Source: Hyphomonas sp. TMED17
GTDB taxonomy: Bacteria > Pseudomonadota > Alphaproteobacteria > Caulobacterales > Hyphomonadaceae
Length of the DNA: 64,000 nt
Direction of reading: 5' to 3'
NCBI GenBank assembly: GCA_002172915.1
Contig: NHBW01000006.1
Coordinates: 283,572 to 347,571, forward strand
Every line of letters starts with the position of its first letter. Position 1 is the stretch's first letter. Below the pieces are notes generated by a model. That model was not told where the DNA came from. It did not search any database and saw only the letters and a list, made by a program, of their open reading frames with translations. Below are positions 57,242-64,000 of this stretch, piece by piece. The position numbers and the translations under genes are program-made.

Positions 57242-58603
57242 ATGAAGATTAATCAACGGCCCTTGTCGGGCGGTATACTTTTACTCTTTCTGATTATGGG
57301 CTTCGCGACTGCCCAGCCCGCAGGCTTTGACGAAAATACAGACGGTATTCATGCCGGTGTAATGAGCTGTTACGGCTCGACTTGCCACGGCCGACAGGAA
57401 TCGACCGGGGTCGTAGTTTTACAAAACGAAATACAAATCTGGCAGGATGAAACGACCGTCGCCGGTGCCCATGTCAGGGCATACAAAATCCTTTTCGACG
57501 ACCGGTCGCAGGCGATCGCAGAAAAGATGAATATTGACGCCGCACATACAGCCCCGGAGTGTCTTTCCTGTCACAGTGACCCGGTTCCTGCATCGCTGCG
57601 CGGGCCACAATTCCAGATTTCTGATGGTATCGGGTGCGAAGCTTGTCACGGCGCGTCCGGCGGCTGGCTGACAAGCCATTATGCCGAGGGCGCAACCCAT
57701 GCGGAAAATATCAGCAATGGATTATACCCAACGGAGGATCCGCTTGCGCGTGCCGACCTCTGTCTAAGTTGTCATTTAGGGTCCTCACGCGAAGATCAAT
57801 TTGTATCGCATCGCCTAATGGCCGCGGGTCACCCTAGAATGTCATTCGAACTTGATCTTTTCACGGCGCTGCAAGCCCATCATCTCGAAGACTATGACTA
57901 TGAAGAGCGCAAGGGCCTGCAAGGTGGCGCCCGGGTCTGGGCCATCGGTCAAGCCAAAGCCTTACAAAATCAGCTCGATCTCTTTGGTAATTCCGACCAT
58001 GCCCGCGATGGTCTGTTCCCTGAACTTATTTTCTACGACTGTTTCGCGTGTCACCGTGAAATTTCCGATGATCCGAACTGGCGACCGGTAGTTCGCGAAA
58101 ATCCGCTGCGGCCTGATATTCGGGGGGTCCCGAAATTCAACGACGCTCATATGATTATGCTCAGCATTGCGGCGTCCAGCCTCTCTGACGAGGCGCGCCA
58201 GAGCGTCGACGCACAGACATTTGCCTTCCACCGCGCCCTTGAAACCGGCATTGGTGTTGATGAAGAGATCACGGCATATATGGCCCTCTCCGCACGGCTG
58301 ATCCGTCAATTCCAGAGAAAGCAGTTCACGCGAAGCGATTATCTGAGCATGATCCGTAACACATTATCGCGCTCGACAGCCGCGGCTTACACCGATTATC
58401 AAACCACCGAGCAAGTCGTCATGGCGGTCGACACGCTGTTGAATGCAATGGTTGTATCGGGCATGACAACGCGGCAGGCTGTTAGCATTATGCGTGAAGA
58501 TCTCGAAATCGCCTATGACGCCGTGCTTGACCCGAATGATTATGATCAGGACCAGCTCATCGCAGCACTGGACAGGATTGCAGCCTCATTGGAGACGATT
58601 TGA
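57242..58603 (+). CDS. pentahaem periplasmic cytochrome c (cytochrome c554-like)
   Basis: This 453-residue protein has a signal peptide (GGILLLFLIMGFATAQ), starting at the ATG at 57242 with AGGG upstream, preferred to a GTG 15 bases earlier. It carries four CXXCH motifs (about residues 107, 132, 174 and 267) and one CX4CH motif, CYGSTCH (43-49). The CX4CH spacing is seen in some multihaem families. The N-terminal third resembles the cytochrome c554/c552 type. The C-terminal 180 residues lack haem motifs and look helical. It begins the rightward operon and is likely the periplasmic shuttle of the pathway. Confidence 0.85.
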   Translation: MKINQRPLSGGILLLFLIMGFATAQPAGFDENTDGIHAGVMSCYGSTCHGRQESTGVVVLQNEIQIWQDETTVAGAHVRAYKILFDDRSQAIAEKMNIDAAHTAPECLSCHSDPVPASLRGPQFQISDGIGCEACHGASGGWLTSHYAEGATHAENISNGLYPTEDPLARADLCLSCHLGSSREDQFVSHRLMAAGHPRMSFELDLFTALQAHHLEDYDYEERKGLQGGARVWAIGQAKALQNQLDLFGNSDHARDGLFPELIFYDCFACHREISDDPNWRPVVRENPLRPDIRGVPKFNDAHMIMLSIAASSLSDEARQSVDAQTFAFHRALETGIGVDEEITAYMALSARLIRQFQRKQFTRSDYLSMIRNTLSRSTAAAYTDYQTTEQVVMAVDTLLNAMVVSGMTTRQAVSIMREDLEIAYDAVLDPNDYDQDQLIAALDRIAASLETI

Positions 58604-60627
58604 GACATCACCTCCCTTTACGATTGGCCGGTCCAATTCTAGCCAGCTTTGCGCTCGGCAGCTGCAGTGGTGGAGGCGGGTCCAATCCGGATAATACATC
58701 AGCGGGCCCCATCGCGTCGCCAACTCCCAGCCCACAGAGTGTCTACGGCATCCCGGCGCTGGAATCACTAAGTATCAGCGACGTTGAAGCCATTGTATCG
58801 CAGGCGGTTCTTGAGGCCGAAGCGCAAGGCCTCAATGCTGTCATCGCAGTGTCGGACCGGGTCGGAAATATTCTCGCTGTTTATGAAATGACCGATGCCT
58901 CGCCAACAATCCGGATTCGCCCGGGTCCAAACGGTGAAGACGCGGGATTTCAGGGCCTCGATGTGCCACGCGCAGCCGCAGCTATTTCCAAGGCGGTGAC
59001 TGGCGCATATTTGTCCTCGTCTGGTAACGCGTTTTCGACGCGGACTGCGAGCATGATTGTGCAGGAACATTTTCCACCCAGCCCGTTCACCGCCGGGCTA
59101 GAAAGCGGGCCGCTTTTCGGCGTCCAGTTCAGCCAGTTACCATGCTCCGATCTGGTGCAGCGCTTCGGGCCGGACGATAGTTTGACGGGCCCGAAACGCA
59201 CGCCGCTCGGCCTGTCGGCCGACCCGGGTGGATTGCCACTCTATAAGAATGGCGTTGTGGTTGGCGGCATCGGGATTTCAGGTGACGATGATTATGGTCT
59301 TGATCTGGACATTAATGACGTCGACAAAGACCCCGAAGAGCTGATCGCGATTGCCGCGGCCTTTGGCTATGCGGCGCCGGCTGAAATTCGGGCCGAACGC
59401 GTCAGTGTTGACGGAACGTTACTGCGTTTCACCGACCAGGAAGAGCGCCATTTACTTACAGATCCTGCCGCTGCCCCTGGCCTCAGCCTGATGCCGGCAT
59501 CGGACGGGAGCCTGATAACCGTCACCGGTTATTTCGATGCCACGACCGGTGTTAAGGCCGGAACCGCCTATGGCTCGGCCGCATCTGGTATCCGCGATGC
59601 GCTCGATAGCGAAAATAGTAATCCGAACCTATACATTCTGGTTGACGCCGATGGCACTAACCGGTTCCCGCCACGGGGCGGGACCGATGGTGGCGCTGGC
59701 GAAGTTGCCGAGCCACTTACTGAAAACGAAGTCCGGGTTCTACTCGACGAAGCAGCCGGCGTGATGGCAAGAGCCCGCGCGCAGATTCGCCGGCCGCTCA
59801 ACAGTCGCGCCCAAGTATCATTTTCAATTGTTGATACCCGCGGACAAATTCTAGCGATCGCAAGATCACCAGATGCACCAATCTTTGGAACCGACGTATC
59901 CTTGCAAAAAGCCCGTACGGCAACATTCTTCTCAGGCCCGAACGCGGCTTCGGACTTGCTCGGAACAACCAGAAGTCCAGTCATCGCCGCAGCCGCTGGC
60001 GTTGCCGATACCGACGTCAATGATACCGTTCAGGCCGTTCGCGACTTCCTTGATGACAGCGCTGCGCTGACTGGCGAATTCGCCTTTGCAGACAGATCCG
60101 GCGGCAATCTTGCCCGACCCTATTTCCCGGACGGTCAACTTGGTACTTTTAACGGACCATTATCGCTGCCAATTGACGAATGGAGCCCCTTTGCGACCGG
60201 TCTTCAGGCCAGTCTGATCAAGGACAATGTCCTTGAACATGCCACTTTTGTTGTTGGCGGCATTAATACTGATACGGCGCGTGGCTGTACATTCCTGCCA
60301 CCGATTAGCAGTACCGATCCTGGCCAAAACCGGCTTCAGAACGGCATTCAGATCTTCCCGGGATCTGTTCCCATTTATCGCGGCAATACTTTGGTTGGCG
60401 GCATCGGTGTCTCCGGCGACGGTATTGATCAGGATGATATGATTTCATTCTTAGGTCTGCATAATGCCGGTCTGCGACTAGGAACGATCAATAATGCCCC
60501 GGCTGCGATCAGGGCTGACCAGATCGAAGTTGCTGTCGGTAGCGACAGTGTCAGACTTCGCTATATCAGCTGTCCGTTCAACCCCTTTCTAGATACTGCA
60601 GAGCAAAACGTATGCGCAGGGAAATAA
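58600..60627 (+). CDS. lipoprotein with two HbpS/GlcG-like domains
   Basis: This 675-residue protein begins with a TTG that overlaps the previous stop (TTGA), five bases after GGAG. The N-terminus is a lipoprotein signal with lipobox LGSC, then a Ser/Pro-rich linker. Two repeats of the HbpS/GlcG (DUF336-like) fold follow, near 55-275 and 375-650. Shared elements include ISDVEAIVSQAV and LTENEVRVLLDEA, AVSDRVGNILAVYEM and SIVDTRGQILAIARSPDA, and GVVVGGIGISGDD and GNTLVGGIGVSGDG. Known HbpS relatives bind haem or iron. The lipid anchor suggests a surface or periplasmic location. The 3' end overlaps the barrel gene by 16 bases. Confidence 0.8.
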   Translation: MRHHLPLRLAGPILASFALGSCSGGGGSNPDNTSAGPIASPTPSPQSVYGIPALESLSISDVEAIVSQAVLEAEAQGLNAVIAVSDRVGNILAVYEMTDASPTIRIRPGPNGEDAGFQGLDVPRAAAAISKAVTGAYLSSSGNAFSTRTASMIVQEHFPPSPFTAGLESGPLFGVQFSQLPCSDLVQRFGPDDSLTGPKRTPLGLSADPGGLPLYKNGVVVGGIGISGDDDYGLDLDINDVDKDPEELIAIAAAFGYAAPAEIRAERVSVDGTLLRFTDQEERHLLTDPAAAPGLSLMPASDGSLITVTGYFDATTGVKAGTAYGSAASGIRDALDSENSNPNLYILVDADGTNRFPPRGGTDGGAGEVAEPLTENEVRVLLDEAAGVMARARAQIRRPLNSRAQVSFSIVDTRGQILAIARSPDAPIFGTDVSLQKARTATFFSGPNAASDLLGTTRSPVIAAAAGVADTDVNDTVQAVRDFLDDSAALTGEFAFADRSGGNLARPYFPDGQLGTFNGPLSLPIDEWSPFATGLQASLIKDNVLEHATFVVGGINTDTARGCTFLPPISSTDPGQNRLQNGIQIFPGSVPIYRGNTLVGGIGVSGDGIDQDDMISFLGLHNAGLRLGTINNAPAAIRADQIEVAVGSDSVRLRYISCPFNPFLDTAEQNVCAGK

Positions 60628-62453
60628 GCCGCCGGACATATACTCTTCAAGCGCTGCTTCTGGCGGCTGGCCTGTGCTGTTTGCCGGCATCGTTTGCTGA
60701 TGATGGCGGGACCGCGCCGGAGCCGGTTACGTCGGAAACGTCTACGCAAACCGAACAGGCCACGGCACCCGAAACCGGGAGACGCCGGCCACGGCCGCGC
60801 GCAGAACTTGAAAATCGCCCGCAAGCATTTGATTCGACAGCAGTCGCGCGCCCTTTGCCATCGACGTATCCGACCGAGGAAATTCCCTTGCCGGACCGCT
60901 GGCGCCTGGTCGAGACCCTTGGCGTCAATGAACGCTGGTATGACCCTTATAATCAGAATACGTTGAAGGGAGACCGTCCAATCGGCGGAACCGATCACTG
61001 GTTCTTCGTCGCCACCGGGATTTCCGACACAGTCGTCGAGCACCGTACCTTTCCGACACCCGTTGGCGTCCAGACCACTGATCAGGCCGGCAATATCGAC
61101 GTATTTGGCAATAGTGAATCACTCGTGCTAAGCCAGACTTTTCTGGCCAGTGCAGCACTTATCGATGGCAATACGACGTTCAAACCACAAGACCTCGAAT
61201 TCCGAGTCGCTCTGGCATTGAATCTGAATGATGTTGATGTCGAGGAGCGCCGGATCCTGTTCGTCGAACCGACCAAAGGTAAACGCCGGACGGATGCCTT
61301 CCTCGGCCTGCAGGAAGCTTTTGTCGACTATCACATCCGGAACGTGTCCGACCGCTATGATTTCGATTCAGTCCGGGTCGGTATTCAGCCCTTTTCCAGT
61401 GATTTCCGCGGATTCCTGTTTCAGGATAACCAGCTTGGCGTCCGCTTTTTCGGCAATCGTGACAATAATCGCTGGCAATACAATCTCGCAGCATTCCTGC
61501 GCCTCGAAAAAGATACGAATTCCGGTTTGAACTCGGTTGTCGATGCACCGCGCGATGACATTATTTTCTTCGCCAACGCTTTCCGGCAGGATTTCCCGGT
61601 GCCGGGCATGACCTCGCTGGCCAGCATAACCTACAATCTCAACCGGGAATCCGGCGATATAACGGTTGACGATAATGGCTTCCCGGTGCGCCCGGCTCTA
61701 CTTGGTGACCTCCGGGGACGGGACTATGATGTCGTCTATCTCGGTTACAGTCTCGACGGCCGCTATGGCCGACTTAATCTTTCGGCGTCCAGCTATGCCG
61801 CGCTGGGACAAGACCGGAACAGCATTTTCACCGGCCGCGAAACAGATATCCGGGCCGGTTTTGTCGCTGCTGAAGCGTCTTACGACTATAATTGGATCCG
61901 GACCCGGGTTTCGGCGCTGTATGCCAGTGGTGACAAGGATCCATATGATGATGTCGAAACCGGCTTTGATGCCATTTTCGAAAATCCGCAATTTGCGGGC
62001 GGTGACACCTCCTACTGGATCCGCCAGACAGTACCGTTTGCCGGCGGCGGGCGAGCTATCGCCTTAAGCGGGCGCAATGGGATTCTCAACAGCCTGCGCT
62101 CGTCAAAAGAGCAGGGGCAGTCGAATTTCAACAATCCGGGGACGATCCTGCTTGGACTTGGGGCCGACTTTGACCTCACACCGGAAACACGCGTCTCATT
62201 CAACGCCAATCATATCCGGTTTGACCAGACCGCAGTCGTTGAAGCCCTTCGCATGCAAGGCGACATCGGCTCCGAAATCGGGAATGATTTGTCGATATCG
62301 GCAACTTACAGACCGGCCTTTACGCAAAATATCGTTTTCCGAGCATCCGCCGCGAGCCTCGAGCTCGGTGACGGATTCAAAGACCTCTTCACTGCCAAGG
62401 ACCAAAGGGACCGACATTATTCGGTGCTTCTGAACCTTGTTCTCACCTATTAG
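60612..62453 (+). CDS. outer-membrane beta-barrel (porin-like) protein of the multihaem locus
   Basis: This 613-residue protein has a signal peptide (ALLLAAGLCCLPASFA), a Pro/Arg-rich linker, and a long series of alternating beta strands typical of outer-membrane barrels (YDVVYLGYSLDGRYGRLNLSASSYAAL, FVAAEASYDYNWIRTRVSALYASG, TRVSFNANHIRF). It ends in an aromatic residue (LNLVLTY), the usual barrel signal for BamA. No cysteine pairs or haem motifs are seen. It lies between a haem-binding-type lipoprotein and a multihaem cytochrome, so by analogy with porin-cytochrome conduits it may sheathe a cytochrome across the outer membrane. That comparison is functional, not by clear homology. Confidence 0.75.
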   Translation: MRREISRRTYTLQALLLAAGLCCLPASFADDGGTAPEPVTSETSTQTEQATAPETGRRRPRPRAELENRPQAFDSTAVARPLPSTYPTEEIPLPDRWRLVETLGVNERWYDPYNQNTLKGDRPIGGTDHWFFVATGISDTVVEHRTFPTPVGVQTTDQAGNIDVFGNSESLVLSQTFLASAALIDGNTTFKPQDLEFRVALALNLNDVDVEERRILFVEPTKGKRRTDAFLGLQEAFVDYHIRNVSDRYDFDSVRVGIQPFSSDFRGFLFQDNQLGVRFFGNRDNNRWQYNLAAFLRLEKDTNSGLNSVVDAPRDDIIFFANAFRQDFPVPGMTSLASITYNLNRESGDITVDDNGFPVRPALLGDLRGRDYDVVYLGYSLDGRYGRLNLSASSYAALGQDRNSIFTGRETDIRAGFVAAEASYDYNWIRTRVSALYASGDKDPYDDVETGFDAIFENPQFAGGDTSYWIRQTVPFAGGGRAIALSGRNGILNSLRSSKEQGQSNFNNPGTILLGLGADFDLTPETRVSFNANHIRFDQTAVVEALRMQGDIGSEIGNDLSISATYRPAFTQNIVFRASAASLELGDGFKDLFTAKDQRDRHYSVLLNLVLTY

Positions 62454-62464
62454 GACCTATCAAG

Positions 62465-64000
62465 ATGCAAGCGCACAAAAAACCCGCCAAGAAAGGCTAT
62501 ATGCGCAGTCTGAATGCGTTGAAGCTCGGTCTTTCGCTTGCGCTGGCGGTATGTCTCAGCCCGGTGAGCTACGGTGCCGGTGAAGAAACGCCGCAGGACA
62601 TCACATATGCGTTCACGCCCGATGCCCCGGCATCACAGTCACAAGCCTCTGCCGACCTCAAATCCGATGGTTGCATTAGCTGCCATACCGTCACGGATTC
62701 GGCGACCATGCACAATGTCCCTGGCGTTGTGCTGGGCTGTACCGATTGCCATGGTGGCGATGCCGGCGTCTTTCTGACCGAAGATTACGACCGCTATAGT
62801 GACGAATACGCAGCCGTACGCGACAGCGCCCACGTTCTGCCGACCTATCCAGTCGCCTGGCACGCACCGCATTCGGCGAACCCGGAACGTTCTTACACAT
62901 TGCTGAACCGCGAAGCGCCCGAATTTATTCGCTTTGTAAACCCGTCTGACTATCGCATTGCAAGAGAGGCCTGCGGATCCTGTCACCTCGACAGCATTGT
63001 CGCCGCGGAGCGCTCTTTGATGGCGACGGGAGCTATGCTCTGGGGCGGGGCGGCCTATAATAATGGCATTCTGCCATTCAAAAAATACATCATTGGCGAG
63101 GCCTATACCCGCGATGGCGAGCCAGCCGTGCTGACATCACCAATGGGCGAATTAGGTGAACTGACCCCCGAACAGCTTGCACGTGGTATCATTCCGAAAC
63201 TACTGCCAATGCCGGCTTGGAACGTCATTCCGCCAGCCGACGTCTTCCGCGTATTCGAACGCGGCGGCCGCAATATCATCACTCAGTTCCCGGAAATCGG
63301 CCTGCCGAATTCGCTCGGCCAGTTGCAGAGAATCGAAGAGCCGGGCCGGCCCGATATCCGTCAGTCCAACCGGGGGCCAGGCACCGGCCTGCGGGTGGCA
63401 ATCCCGGTTCTCAACATTCACAAAACCCGTTTGAATGATCCGTTCACTTGGTTCTTTGGTACAAATGACCAGCCAGGCGATTACCGGACATCCGGTTGCG
63501 GCTCCTGTCACATTGTCTACGCCAATGACCGCGAGCCCCGTCACAGCTCGATCTGGGCCGAATATGGCCGTGATGGCGAGACCGCAACGGTTGACCCGAC
63601 CATCCCGCGCGGCGAGCCCGGACATCCGATCCGGCACGAATTCACCCGCTCGATCCCGACCTCACAATGCATGATCTGCCACATGCACCAGCCGAACATG
63701 TTCCTGAACTCCTATCTCGGCTACACAATGTGGGATTATGAATCCGATGCGCCTTCAATGTGGCCGGAAGAGCAAAGATATCCTTCCATCGAAGAGGCCT
63801 GGAAAATCCTGAAGCGAAATCCTGAAGGTGCGGCGGTTCGCGGGCTTTGGGGTGATCTCGACTTCCTGCGTAATGTTTACGACCTGAATGAAGACCTCAA
63901 CGACACCCAGTTCGCCGATTATCATGGCCATGGCTGGAATTTCAGAGCGATCTTCAAGCGCGATAGAGATGGTAATTTGCTGGATGCCGACGGTGAAATT
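62465..64000 (+). CDS. large multihaem cytochrome c (3' partial)
   Basis: An open frame runs from the ATG at 62465 (AGGA upstream) through 512 codons to the window edge. The N-terminus is a signal peptide (LKLGLSLALAVCLSPVSYG) after a basic lead. Five CXXCH motifs are visible: CISCH, CTDCH, CGSCH, CGSCH and CMICH, near residues 70, 92, 170, 345 and 401, with more likely beyond the window. The residues between the haem motifs do not match a family I can name, though DCHGGDAG and CHMHQPNMFLN resemble octahaem or larger cytochromes. It is the fourth gene of the rightward set, 11 bases after the barrel gene, and may be a surface or barrel-embedded terminal electron carrier. Confidence 0.85.
   Translation, partial: MQAHKKPAKKGYMRSLNALKLGLSLALAVCLSPVSYGAGEETPQDITYAFTPDAPASQSQASADLKSDGCISCHTVTDSATMHNVPGVVLGCTDCHGGDAGVFLTEDYDRYSDEYAAVRDSAHVLPTYPVAWHAPHSANPERSYTLLNREAPEFIRFVNPSDYRIAREACGSCHLDSIVAAERSLMATGAMLWGGAAYNNGILPFKKYIIGEAYTRDGEPAVLTSPMGELGELTPEQLARGIIPKLLPMPAWNVIPPADVFRVFERGGRNIITQFPEIGLPNSLGQLQRIEEPGRPDIRQSNRGPGTGLRVAIPVLNIHKTRLNDPFTWFFGTNDQPGDYRTSGCGSCHIVYANDREPRHSSIWAEYGRDGETATVDPTIPRGEPGHPIRHEFTRSIPTSQCMICHMHQPNMFLNSYLGYTMWDYESDAPSMWPEEQRYPSIEEAWKILKRNPEGAAVRGLWGDLDFLRNVYDLNEDLNDTQFADYHGHGWNFRAIFKRDRDGNLLDADGEI

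Overview
The window reads as a core-genome stretch of an alphaproteobacterium, probably a marine, aerobic heterotroph, with GC in the mid-50s by eye. This rests on gene content: electron-transfer flavoprotein genes, a HIG1-like twin-membrane protein next to an ATP:cobalamin adenosyltransferase, an NDUFA9-like protein, a CcmF-G-H-I cytochrome c assembly operon, an MpaB-type protein and several short-chain dehydrogenases. I cannot assign a genus. No phage, insertion sequence, integron or CRISPR array is visible.

Left part (1-34.5 kb): etfB (cut by the window edge) and etfA end at a clear terminator. A leftward three-gene cassette follows (glutamate-ligase-like ATP-grasp protein, inactive transglutaminase with membrane helices, retropepsin-like 'zinc protease'). 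The first two genes each carry one in-frame stop and the third has lost its catalytic N-terminus, so the cassette looks like a decaying operon. Then come hisF-hisE, a secreted penicillin-acylase-type hydrolase, a DUF6065 gene, a tRNA-editing deacylase, and a probable zinc module: a ZIP transporter divergent from an ABC ATPase-permease-DUF3299 lipoprotein set, with a degenerate Zur-like box between them. Housekeeping genes follow: HIG1/adenosyltransferase, uvrC, aspartate aminotransferase behind a foldable leader, mutL, an HSL-type esterase, an SDR, an ABC1 kinase, a UvrD/PcrA helicase, dnaJ, glutamate synthase gltD-gltB, uppP and an NDUFA9-like gene.

Middle part (34.5-47.4 kb): secreted hydrolases (a PD40 propeller fused to a CehA-type metallohydrolase, an M28 peptidase, a Sel1/trypsin-like protease), tRNA-Leu(CAG) with its own promoter, and an oxidative cluster (MpaB/DUF2236, two SDRs, a flavin monooxygenase) interrupted by a glycosyltransferase remnant that also has an in-frame stop.

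Right part (47.4-64 kb): ccmFGHI leads into the most striking locus, two divergent gene sets around a 138 bp promoter region. Leftward are an FAD/NAD oxidoreductase fused to two cyclic-nucleotide-binding domains and four [4Fe-4S] clusters, a five-helix histidine-rich membrane protein (probable b-type cytochrome), and an FHA domain joined through one membrane helix to ten CXXCH haem motifs. Rightward are a five-haem periplasmic cytochrome, a lipoprotein with two HbpS/GlcG-like domains, an outer-membrane beta-barrel, and a large multihaem cytochrome running off the window. Together these could make an electron path from the cytoplasm through both membranes, with signalling domains at the cytoplasmic end. 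Direction and substrate are unknown. I do not recognise the combination as a described system.
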